Positions 23,812-33,718 of a DNA stretch of 64,000 nucleotides are shown piece by piece. The DNA is from Mesostigma viride (Eukaryota > Streptophyta > Mesostigmatophyceae > Mesostigmatales > Mesostigmataceae), in contig RPFO01000050.1 in NCBI GenBank assembly GCA_009746045.1, forward strand, positions 3,732,949 to 3,796,948, written 5' to 3'. The first letter of the stretch is position 1. Each line of letters begins with the position of its first letter. Both the position numbers and the translations under genes were made by a program. The notes below the pieces were generated by a model. It saw only the letters and a program-made list of their open reading frames with translations, was not told where the DNA came from and did no database searches.

Positions 23812-25710
23812 TTACGCAATATACGATGAGCAAACGCCTCTCGACGCAACGCAGCCTGGCGGCTGCGCTCGGCAATGAACATACGTTGTCTCTTTGATAC
23901 GCCTGCAGCCTCGGCTGCAGCTTCGCCCCCCGGCCTAGACGGCGACGGTGACACTAGTCGTGCACTGGTGCTCGCCCAGCCCTCCGGGCATGCCTCGCCA
24001 TCTGCATCGCCTGAACCTAAGCACAGTCGCTCTGCTGAGGCGCCCTGGGAAGAAATCGCCTTTGACATCAACGCCTCCAGCTACTGGAGACGCAGCCCAG
24101 GATACTTCATGGACGACGTGTTTTTCGGCACGCACGCCTCGCTTCTAGCCCTGTGCGTGCACCTCACGTCCCACAACCGCGGCCGCTGGCCTGGTAATGG
24201 CAATCTTGCCGACCCCGCCGAGGCTCTCCCAATCATTCACCGCATGAATCGCCCCAAGCTCCAACGCTTCACCCTCTGCTCCCTCCTTGGACGCTCCGAA
24301 ACCGCGATCTGGGCTTCCCCACCGCCCCCCCACACCTTTCCCACCGAAGACACCATCCGCACCCTCCTCAAGGAAGCTTTCGAGCAGCACGTGGTGACCC
24401 CCCTTGCCGCAGATGTGGCGGCAATTGGAGGCACGCTGACTGCTGAGCTTCCCACCATCCCCACCGCCACCGCCACCGTCCTCGCCTCCACCCCCCCCCC
24501 CTCCGCCTCCCGTCCACCGACTCCATCACCGCCCAGCTCCGCGACATCGACCAGCGCCTCAAGGATAATGCAATCGCTATCGAGGTTTTGCAGAACACGG
24601 CAGGCCTCACCGCCCAGGCAGTGAAGGACATTGCCGCCAAGCCAGCCCCGGCTGGCCTGGCCGGTGATGCTCCTCCCATCACGACCTGGGCGGACATGCC
24701 AGTAAGCAACATACCACCTCCACCACCTCCGCCGTCGCAGCCCAGCTCCAGCGGCAGACGCTTGACCTTCGCGAGGAGGCCGAGCTCGCCAAGCGCAGCC
24801 TCAACGCCATACTCAAGAACTTCGACATGGAAGAAGGTGAGAATTCCGAGAAGCTTGCACGTGCGTTTGAGAGCAAAATCCTTGCACGCATGGGCCTTCT
24901 TGGTGAGATCAAGCTGACCGCCCACCGCCTCCCCCGCGCGCGGGGTAAGGCAGGGGCGCCTCCGCTTCTTCTCATCTTTGAGAGCCCAGCGGACAAGATT
25001 TCGTTTCTCAGACGCCGCAAGCGGCTCGAGAAGACTCACTTCACCGTGGACGACGACTTGCCCCTGGCACAGCAACATGCAACGGCGACGGAAGCTATGG
25101 CCGATCGCCTACCTCCAGCTCCGGCAGACCAAGGCGCGGGCCAGCCGGTGTACTGGAAGGGGGCGGCCATCTGCGTCGGCCACAAGCCCTGGCACGCGAC
25201 CCCCTCGACCACCGCGGCCCCAGCGACTCCAGCCCCAGCCTAGGGGAATACAGCAGCAGTAGTGTAGAATAGTTAGACAGTGGCCTTGTACATGCCCGCC
25301 TACTACAGGCACTATACCAGCTGAGGCCTAGCCTTTTTAGTCATGTACATGTGTGCCTATGATGAGCCACCCTCCAGATGATGCCTAGCTTTATTTAATT
25401 ATGCAGTGCCCATGCAGGGAGTCCCTCATGCTCCCTGCATGCTGAGAAGCCATGCCCTAGCTCTCGTATAGCCATGCATGGCTGATCTTCCCCCACATGG
25501 CATGCTCCCCCTTAACCGGCCGGGCATAGCGTGATATAGACCATGAGGGTGCAGGTGCCCTGGTGCACCTAGAGCAGGAGTAGCTTACATTCCCACCCTT
25601 GCATGAAGTAGCCTAGAATGTATTAAAAGCCATATGCCCCTTCTCAGGGATATGTGCTACATTTACTCCCAACGGAGTGATGTTGATAATTAATTAATTA
25701 ATTAATGCGC
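23812..25710 (+). mobile_element. Half-LINE copy 2, 5'-truncated, joined to the tail of copy 1
   Basis: The (AATT)n tail of copy 1 runs directly into ATTACGCAATATACG just before this copy's ATG. The same ACGCAATATA sequence occurs in the 5' monomer of copy 1, so copy 2 is 5'-truncated and inserted in or beside that tail. It ends with TTTACTCCCAACGGAGTGAT (about 25660-25680) and its own (AATT)n tail. Confidence 0.75.
23826..25243 (+). pseudogene. Frameshifted ORF1-like gene of half-LINE copy 2
   Basis: Reading starts STQRSLAAALGNE as in copy 3 but stops after about 23 codons. The frame resumes near 23890 (AAASPPGLDGDGDTSRALV), shifts again in the C-rich tract near 24490-24500 and near 24700, and ends in a frame with MEEGENSEKLARAFE, DKISFLRRRKRLEKT and GQPVYWKGAA. 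All domains of copy 3 are recognisable, but at least three frameshifts break them. Confidence 0.8.
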
Positions 25711-25841
25711 ATGGGCAATTGGGCATGCCACGGAGTACTGTGCTAATCTCATTGGAAAAAACAATTATACATGAAAGTTACAAATGCCGTCTGCATCATG
25801 CATGTGTAACGTATATCCCTGAGAAGCTAGGGGCACATGGT

Positions 25842-26070
25842 TAATTAATTAATTAATTAATTAGACTCGTGCTCCCGTTGGGGAGTCACGGAGCCGGGAG
25901 CATTCACCCCGATGGATGGATGGATGGGTGCAAACAGTCCTACCGGTCTAATCTATCTACATATCAGCTACACACTACATCTATCTAACAACATTCTAAC
26001 TACAACATCTATCTAGACAGCCGCACGCTGCCCTAGGGGAGCTATCAGCTATCTGGCGTGCCTCCCACGG
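25842..26070 (-). mobile_element. 3' end of LINE family B (- strand)
   Basis: A (TTAA)n tail is followed by GACTCGTGCTCCCGTTGGGG, a GATGGATGG tract, and sequence through TCTGGCGTGCCTC. It is the inverse of 27383-27609, giving about 230 bp of outward-facing inverted repeat. Confidence 0.8.
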
Positions 26071-26099
26071 GGCACATGGTTGTTATACATTATACATCC

Positions 26100-27057
26100 T
26101 ATGCGACATCCTGCCTGCCTGCATGCAGGTGGGGGATGTGAACTGCCACCTACTCTGGGCCGGTGCACCTGCACCACCATGCATGATGTATCATACAAAA
26201 GGCCTGGCATGGGGTGGAAGACACCGCCGACGATGTGGACACCCGCATTGGCCTGGCCTGGGCTAGGCTCCGTTCGCTCAACACCTACTGGCGCTCCAAG
26301 GGCCTGCATCAATGATGGGCGATGATGGGCGAGCACCGCAAGCACATGCTCTTCAAGGTCCTCGTCCTCACGGTGCTCACGTATGGCGCCGAGGCGCGGA
26401 CACTCACCCCCACACTGGCATCTAGCTGCTAGACGGCACAGTTTACAGGATGCTCCGACAGGTCCTGAACGTAGGGTTTTCCAAGCGCCCGTCATCAGAG
26501 TCTTTGTATCAGGGCATGCCTAGTATTTCGGACGAGATTAGACAGCGTAGGATAGCATTTGTAGGACACCTTGTTGCTCGCACCCGGCACCAGCCAGGTC
26601 GACACCGCCCTTGGTCTGGCAGGCCCCCAGCGGCTTGGCCAACCAGGGCGGCACATTCTGACCTGGCCTGGCCCCAATTTGGGCATTCCAAAAAGGGTAG
26701 GGAAACATGCCACGAAGTACGTCCAGAAATGCTGGATGACCTACTGGTACCAGCCCAGTTTGAATACCGCATCCACTCGATCTCTCTCCCTTCTTTGGAC
26801 TGCCATGCAGAACAAGACGCGGTGGCAGAAGATTGTCAAGGCTCACACGCCCGACCCTGTGGGCAAGCGACCTCCCCCCAAGAAGAGGAGGAGGCGTTTT
26901 GATGAGTAGGGTAGTTAGGATTTTTCTAGCCTAGCTAGATTAGCGTTAGGTTAGTCCGATTACGCGGCTCTCCCCACTCCACCACCCATCAAGGAATATG
27001 TGCTACATGATCTCCCAACGGAGGCATGTTATGATTTAATTTAATTTAATTTAATTA
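26100..27057 (+). mobile_element. LINE family A, 3' fragment with RT C-terminus
   Basis: A 5'-truncated non-LTR element. It ends with CTACATGATCTCCCAACGG (about 27000-27020) and a TTTAA-type tail at about 27030-27056. The coding part is described separately. Confidence 0.75.
26208..26909 (+). pseudogene. Degenerate non-LTR reverse transcriptase C-terminal region
   Basis: In shifting frames, LINE RT thumb/C-terminal motifs are readable: DTADDVDTRIGLAWARLRSL (about 26218), KHMLFKVLVLTVLTYGAEA (about 26340; compare the YGAE motif of RT C-termini), then IRQRRIAFVGHLVAR (about 26530; the RQRRLRWLGHV motif). The last frame ends with a basic tail, WQKIVKAHTPDPVGKR...RRFDE, at 26909. Stops and frameshifts make it non-functional. 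The RT catalytic core (YADD) is absent. Confidence 0.75.
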
Positions 27058-27609
27058 CAGCGGCGCCTGCAGCTAGTAGGGCACCTAGCTCGCACCAACC
27101 AGGTAGACACCTCACGTGCCCCCCCGCGCGGGACTGCGACCAGCTCAGCCTGGCCGGCACCTCCTGACGTGGGCTGGGCCCCGTGATGTTAGACGCCGCA
27201 AGGCCCGCGCACCTTCAAAGAACAGCTAGTTGAGGACATCAAACGGAACATCAAAGAACATCCGGGGAGGCCTAGGCCTCTCCGTGATTTGGAAGAAGAC
27301 GATTAATTAATTACAAGGCCAAGTGGGCCCAGGTCATAGAGGACAACGAGCCCCCCCGTGTGGGGAAGCGCCCGCGTGTGCAAACCCACGGTCCGAGGCA
27401 CGCCAGACAGCTCCCCTAGGGCAGCTCGTGATGCTGTTTAGATAGATGTTGTAGTTAGTGATGCTGTTAGATAGATGTTGTAGGTCGATAATGTAGCTAG
27501 ATTAGACCGGTAGGACTGTTTGCACTCACCCATCCATCCATCCATCCATCGGGGTTAATGCTCCGTGACTCCCCAACGGGAGCACGAGTCTAATTAATTA
27601 ATTAATTAC
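27058..27609 (+). mobile_element. LINE family B, 3' fragment
   Basis: Begins RRLQLVGHLARTNQVDTS (an RT C-terminal motif, decayed) and continues through FKEQLVEDIK. It ends with (CATC)n, TGCTCCGTGACTCCCCAACG and GGAGCACGAGTC, then an (AATT)n tail. It is closely related to 46725-47240. Confidence 0.8.
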
Positions 27610-27613
27610 TTAA

Positions 27614-29302
27614 CCCCTAAATGGTCTGAGATCCTGCCGATAAATCGGCTGGATCTTCACAATTTTGCAAACCAGATGCCATCCAACCTACCCATATCCA
27701 ATGGCTGTCCTTGGGGGCCAAGCATGTCCATGAGTTGCCCTTCGGGTTGGTATATCACAACCTCACATATATGCAGGGTAGGCCATGTTTAACTGCCGTC
27801 AAAGTCAGGGGGGTCAAGACGCGCGTTTTCATTTTTGGTAGAATGTGCATTTTGAATTATGTTATAAGACCTAGGCACCTACCACTTCAGGGATGATAAA
27901 CAATTAGTTGCTGAACAGTTTGAGCCATTGGGGTCATCATTTGGGTGGGTGTACCAGCAGTTACACCCAGTACAGCCCATAGGGGTACCGTTGGTAAAAA
28001 GCAACCAAGGGAGTAGGGGTGGGCATACGACCTCCTAATATGGCCACCAACCATGCCAAACAATACATTTCCCTTCCACAATGATGGGGAAACATAACTG
28101 CATCATCACACTGCCCTTACATGGCACCTATGTGCAGGTGCCACCTTGTCCATGCACGTAGGTAACGTGGTACGGACACCCTACGCAAGGCATGCATTCT
28201 AGGAGGCAGCCACCAACAAACTAGTGGTGTTGAGCCTATTTCAGCCTGCCCTAGCAAGGATAAACTAGGCCTAAGCTGCTATAGCTTGCCAGGTGATGGC
28301 CAGCACACCTGGTGGCACATGCTGTCAATGGGAAGCTTTTACTCACCAGTTACGTGCTTGATGATGCCACAGAGACCAGCCAACTGCCTCACACTCATGC
28401 AATATGTGTATGGGAAATGTATAACAAACATATATGGAGGCATTCAAACCCATACAGCCTCTAAAACTTATCACCATCACCCTGTGGCAGGTCAACTGAC
28501 TGAGGGAAGCATCTAAGAATGGTGTTTTAGAAAGGGGCCAGGCCAGGGTCAAGAAAGAGCATGAATAGTGCAAAAAGAATGTGCTACACAAGCTAGAACG
28601 TATATATAAATGTAAAACATCGATAGGAAAACGATGCTTAAGCTTTACCAGGCATGGATGGCGTTACCTTGGCCCAGGCGGTAGCCGCAAAATGGCGCAT
28701 TTCGGCACACCAAAGCTGTGCAGCATGGCCGCTGGATTCGGCGATTTCTGGCCACCCTTGCACGTTTACGACTATTATGTATCATAAAAAGTAAAAAGAA
28801 ACCGATATATCCTTTAAAATACGCCGGAAAGGTATTGCTGTCAACGTTTCTATCGTCCGGCCTGATCGCAGTTTTTTCCAGCAAGAACGCTGCCGACACC
28901 TATCAAATGGCATTCCCGCGAACCAAAAATTGGCCTGTGTCATCTTTAGGACGTATAAAATCAATTTCATGAGTTTGGTCAGAAAATTCGAACGCAAACG
29001 TAAATGCCATGCGTGGGCGCAAGCCGCCATGGCCAGGTCGTCGTTTTCCGGAATGCACGTTGTACGTGAAAAAGTACCCTGACCCCTTGTACTTTGACCG
29101 GCCAGAACACCTCTATAACTTTGTCAAAAGTATGCAAACCCTAGTACCATGCTGTGAAGAATTTTATAAACTTTCGATCTTCTCAGCTAAACGTTTCCTA
29201 ATTCTCAATAGATTTCGCGGCATCTGGTCCCCCGAGAAGGGGCCGATGCATCGGCTGGAACTCGATTTTTGGCGGAAAATCGGCAGCAAGACCATTTAGG
29301 GG
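27614..29302. mobile_element. Probable TTAA-target DNA transposon (piggyBac-like ends)
   Basis: Left end TTAA|CCCCTAAATGGTCT (27610-27627) is the inverse of the right end GACCATTTAGGGG|TTAA (29290-29306). A TTAA duplication with ends starting CCC is what piggyBac-type elements show; Kolobok elements also use TTAA. Inside (1,689 bp) no intact transposase is found, only short ORFs such as a 96-aa + strand ORF (29009-29299) of unknown function. It is probably a decayed or non-autonomous copy. Confidence 0.7.
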
Positions 29303-29306
29303 TTAA

Positions 29307-29480
29307 TGGATTAATTAATTAATTAATTAATTAAACTCGTGCTCCCGTTGGGCCGGAAGTCACGGAGCACCTAAGTGCTTTTAATCCCTGTGTGTGCACA
29401 ACAGGAAGAAAGGGCAGAGACCCCCTTTCTGCTTCATGCCACAAAGGCATGCCCACCGACAGCGGCAATCGGACTCGAGG
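29307..29480 (-). mobile_element. 3' end of LINE family C (- strand)
   Basis: An (AATT)n tail is followed by AACTCGTGCTCCCGTTGGG and GTGCTTTTAATCCCTGTGTG. This is the inverse of 54340-54483, which carries the same GGGTCTCTGCCCTTTC and GGCATG blocks. Confidence 0.75.
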
Positions 29481-29496
29481 TAAACGATCCGGTAAG

Positions 29497-29550
29497 ATGG
29501 AATGGATTGTGTAAGCTATCTAGGTCCTAGTTACAGGGTTGTGGGCACCA
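29497..29550 (+). repeat. Dispersed repeat, copy 1
   Basis: GATGGAATGGATT... to TCCTAGTTACAGGGTTGTGG recurs at about 58425-58480 in the same orientation. It is about 53 bp with few differences. Origin unknown. Confidence 0.75.
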
Positions 29551-29835
29551 CGGCCCGATCGAATCGCTATGAATGCCATACGGTCACACAAGGAGCCCCC
29601 ACAGACTTGGGGGTGGTCTCCTTCATCACTACTTGCCATCTATCCTTGCATACCATCTGCCTCCATATTACAGACAAGCCAGGAGGCTGCCTGGGTGTGA
29701 GCCCGTACGTCACGTCTAGTGTAGCACATGTCCATGCCGAGTCTCCTGGGAACATGTCCATAGTGGGATATATGTCCATAGCCGGCGGGTGGGCACATGT
29801 CCATGCCGAGTCGTCCCATCCTTACGGAAGCCCTG

Positions 29836-30175
29836 TTCCAGCAGCTAGCACGTGACCCCCCGCCTTGCTACCGATGTGGCAGCGCACTGGGCGGCACCCT
29901 GGCTGCTGAGCTTCCTCACCTCTCCACCACCGTCGCCTCCGCCTCCATGACGGCCACCATTTCCGCCTCCAGTGCCGACATCACGGCCCAGCTCCTCGAC
30001 CTCGACCAGCGCCTCGATCCAATTAGCCACCGCAACCGCCCTTGAGCGCTTGCATGACACCGCCGGCCTCACCGCCCAGGCGGTGAAGGAAATCGCTGCC
30101 ATGCAGCGCCCGGCATCTGCTGGCTCGGCCAGTGATGCTCCCTCCACCATGAGGGCGGATCGACTTGCTAGTTAA
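29836..30175 (+). pseudogene. ORF1-like fragment of a half-LINE (copy 4)
   Basis: Two frames carry motifs of copy 3: GGTLAAELPHLSTTVASA with DITAQLLDLDQRLD, then DTAGLTAQAVKEIAA. A frameshift near 30020 and stops at both ends show a decayed central fragment. The N-terminal and RRM parts are missing. Confidence 0.8.
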
Positions 30176-30260
30176 GCATCACACCACCCTAGGCCTAGGT
30201 AGGCCACCCTCCTATACCGCACGCACAGCTCGATCCGCCCTAATTGTGTGAGCGTATGCA

Positions 30261-30524
30261 ATGCCGAACTACTATGCTGTGGCGAAAGGGCGCGCGCGAG
30301 GCGTCTTCACTAACTGGGCAGACGCCTCCAGCTCCGTTCATGGATTCAGCTCCGGAGCCAACCACAAGAAATTTTCTACGTTCCAAGCTGCGGCTGAGTT
30401 TGCAGGAAACGGCACTCGCATTTTTACGCTGGATTATCCTCATGATCCTCTCCATCCCGGCCCTCGCACTCCCCCCCGCCGCCCCTCCTGCTGTCCCGGC
30501 CCGGCCTTCCTGCACCGCCCCTGA
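30261..30524 (+). CDS. Cauli_VI / RNase H1 N-terminal-type domain ORF
   Basis: From the ATG at 30261 the protein begins MPNYYAVAKGRARGVFTNW and includes HKKFSTFQAAAEFA. This is the pattern of the small RNA/DNA-hybrid-binding domain at the N-terminus of RNase H1 (Pfam Cauli_VI): YAV-x-KGR-x-GI/V, W, GFSG, K-x-F-x-T/S. The open frame continues only to 30524 (about 87 aa) and runs into proline-rich repeats. It is probably the start of a longer protein whose frame is broken in C-runs. Domain assignment rests on remembered motif similarity; the element it belongs to is unknown. Confidence 0.6.
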   Translation: MPNYYAVAKGRARGVFTNWADASSSVHGFSSGANHKKFSTFQAAAEFAGNGTRIFTLDYPHDPLHPGPRTPPRRPSCCPGPAFLHRP

Positions 30525-30559
30525 ACCAACACATGCACCTATAACCATCCCTCTCCCCC

Positions 30560-31850
30560 GGCCACCCAGAACACCCAGCCCCCCGCCGACGACGATGAGG
30601 ATGCCGACACCGGGGGCCTCCCACCCCCCTCCCTCCTCCCCACCGCAATCGCCACCCCGGCCGGCCGGCCCCCACCACGTACCACAGCCCACCACCTCCG
30701 CCCACCAACCCTCCTCTCCCTCGATCCCCCATGCACCATTGCCATACCAACACCATGCATGTCCCCCCCGCCATGCATGTCCCCCCGCCCCCCCCCCCCC
30801 CCCCCTGCTGCCGCCGCCGACTGCCGAGGAAGAACACCCAGCCCTCCGCCGACCACAACGAGGATGCCGACACGCTCCCACCCCCTCCCTCCTCCCCACC
30901 GCAACCGCCACCACCGACCCCTCCCACCGCCACAGCCCACGACCTCCACCCACCACCCCTCCTCTCTCCGTTCCCCTCCCACACACACCATTACCAGAGC
31001 CCAACCACGCCCCCCTCGCCCCCCACCCTCCCCACACCCCCAACTGCCGCCATCAAGGAAGACCACCCGCCGCCGCCGACGAGGATGCTGACACCCTCCC
31101 ATGCAAGTCCCACCGGCCCCTCCCTCGTCCCCACCGCCACAGCCCGGCCATTACATCCGCCCACCCCCGGCCTCCGCACACCATCCCTCCACCCCCCCCC
31201 CCCCACTATTGTCATAATAACCACCCCATGTCCCCCTTGCCCCCATCCCACCCCAAGCTGCCGCCGCCGAGGAAGACCACCCAGCCCCCGGCCGCCGACG
31301 CCGAGCCGGATGCCGACACCCTCCCACCCCCCTCCCTCCTCCCCGCCGCCCCGCCGCCACCCCTCCCATCGCCTCAGCCCGCCCCCTCCGCGCCCACCAC
31401 CCCATCCTCCCCCTCCCCCCCACCCTTGCTGCCACACCATGTCCCTCTAGCTTCCCCCCACCCGCCACCCCCCCCGCCGCCGCCGCCCTGGAAGACCATC
31501 CAGACCGGCCCCGTCGCCGACAAGGATGCTGCCACCCTCCCACCCCCGACACCTCCCCACCGCACCGGCCACCACCTCTCTCCTCGCCACAGCCCACTAC
31601 CTCCGCCCACCACCCTCCTCTACCCCCGGCCCACACCGTCGGTTGCCACCATAGCCCCCCATCATGTCCCCCCCCCCCCCCCCCCCGCTGCCGACAAGGA
31701 TGCCCACACCCTCCCACCCGGCCACCCCCTCCCTCCTACCCAACCGACCGCCACCGCCACCGCTACCACCCCTCCTACTGCCCTGGGCAGCCCACCACCA
31801 CCTCCGCTCACCACCCCTCCTCTCCCTCCCCCCCATGCACCATGACCATA
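30560..31850 (+). repeat. Proline-rich coding-type repeats with D/E-D-A-D-T-L-P motif
   Basis: About six imperfect 130-270 bp units each combine a poly-C run with CCGACGAGGATGCYGACAC, encoding motifs such as DDDEDADTGG, HNEDADTLPP, ADEDADTLPC, AEPDADTLPP and ADKDAHTLPP. The motifs lie in different frames, with C homopolymers between them. A single + strand frame stays open at 30244-31845 (533 aa) but includes the motif only in part. It may be the degraded tail of the protein begun at 30261. Confidence 0.65.
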
Positions 31851-32199
31851 GCTACACTATGCCCCCCTCCCCATCCTTTGTACCGCCACCACCCTACCAC
31901 CGCCTCCCCCCCCCACTCATCCCGCCCCCCCGCCTTCCTCCCCATGCACCCCGCCCACTGCCCCCTCCTCACCCAACCTCCGCCACAGTCATTCCACCTC
32001 ATTGGGCGCCACACCCCGCCACCACCACCTCCGTCCCCACCCCCAGCATCCCCTGGCACCATCCCCCTGGCCGGGGGGGGCCCCAGCGACGCGTCACGGA
32101 AGACCGGCTCCCGTCCTGCGGATGACCATCATTTCGGCGCAGTCAACGATAGAGCAGTGATAGCTGGTGGTTCTAGATCATGCGGCAATCTGGCGTGAG

Positions 32200-33718
32200 G
32201 CCCCGGCCGGCCAGTCTGGCCACCGTGGAAGTAATCCCTTTAGGCTACCCCTTGGACCACCAAGCCTTCCCCAAGGCCCCGGCCGCCCACTAATGGGGTG
32301 GGCCACCCCATTGGGTAACTGAACCCCGCAGCAAGGTTTTTCCCCTGATGGGCCCTATCCCGGCAGGTTTACCCTTCTGGCGCACAGCCCGCATGTAGAT
32401 AGGACGGCATACCGTCCCTGTTGACCGGCGAGCTCACAGCGACCAGCCGCAAATGGAGAATCCAGCACTTCCGTCACCGGCCCCTCACTTGCTTGGGGGC
32501 AATCAATCGGCTGTTGTACAGTGTAGTCAGCAGCTGCTCTGATGTTTCAACTCATTAATACTTGGCTCTGAAGTAGCTAGGCCCGGCAATGTGGGCGTAG
32601 CCGCCGCGTATCTAGGCCTAGTCTATGTAGGCCGGTCAAGTATCTCACCGCCGGCTCCGGCTCACCGACGGCCGGCTCATTCATTGTTTGCCGGCCACCG
32701 ACCCCATAAGGCAGGACCAACCGTTGGATCCACTAATAATAACCCTGTCGGTTCACCGGCGCGGGAATAAACTCTGAACTTGATCAACTCAACTCAACGC
32801 TACCCGCCGACCCAACCCTACAGCCTACAGTATGGATCCCGGCCTATGGATCCACTATTATGGGTCCCTGTCGGACCACCGGCGCGGGAATTGATGAAAC
32901 TCAACTCAACTCAACTCAACTCAACTCAACTCAACCCTCAACTTCCCGCCAAACCCGCTCTCTGGCGCAGCGCGACGACGTCCGTCAATCTAAGTGCGCG
33001 TCGGGTCAATCGAAGTGCGGGTAGAAGTTGTTACACTAAAGTGCGGATCTAAGAAAAATAGTGGCTTCCGGCACATGCCGTACGGCGTACAGTAGTAGGA
33101 TTGCGGCATGGGATTAAGATAACTAAGTAACTGAATAACTAACCTATTTACAGTAGTAGGATACTGGATACGCTTCAGGAATCGCTAGTGTTACAACCTT
33201 CATTTCGGATTTGCTGATACTCATTTCCCCATTTCACCTGAATGGTCTATATGTGGATAATAAATATACCCATTTCCCCGAAATAGGAATCGCTAGGCTT
33301 TCAATAGGAATTGATGATGCTTGAGCGAGGGAACTTAAATACTAAAATGCTCAGCAGTCAGCCGCAGCCCGGGTCCCGTGATGCGTGCATGAACCTGAAA
33401 GCCGAATGTCACACCAGAAGTAAGTACAAGACTTGCGAAAGATGATGGCCCGACTCCCGCGCGCTTTTTGTTAAAGACGTGCACGCCATTATACCCCGCT
33501 TATGGAAGTGATCTTTGCTGCAGGGGATTTTACCTGTCTGACGCTGCCGCGATGCCCACATGGCGACGAGACTATACATAATCACTATGCAGCGGCGTGG
33601 TCTACCGATATGTGGGCGTAGCTTGTATGAACGGCCTCAGAATTTTGGACTTGGGAGATTAAGTTGAAGGCGCATTCCATTATCGTCAATTTCTCAAGCA
33701 TTCCTTTACTTGGCGAAG
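32200..33718. other. Intergenic region upstream of SWI3
   Basis: No gene is recognised. It holds an (AACTC)n run at about 32896-32937, two diverged copies of a segment around CGGCGCGGGAAT (about 32759 and 32880), and TA-rich sequence. The promoter of the SWI3 gene should lie in the last few hundred bases, but no core element can be named. Confidence 0.5.

Larger units (their letters stand above)
20955..23822 (+). mobile_element. Half-LINE copy 1: ORF1-only non-LTR retroelement
   Basis: The element has a 5' region of two related monomers (see repeat entry), a single long ORF (21939-23303), a 3' UTR and a terminal stem-loop GACTCCCAACGGAGC (about 23770-23785) followed by an (AATT)n tail. No reverse transcriptase lies between the ORF and the tail. 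The 5' region is interrupted by a 660-bp TIR element. Confidence 0.75.

Noticed and set aside
26049-26495. 148-aa - strand ORF in the LINE A fragment
   Set aside because: Antisense of the RT C-terminal remnant; no motifs of its own.
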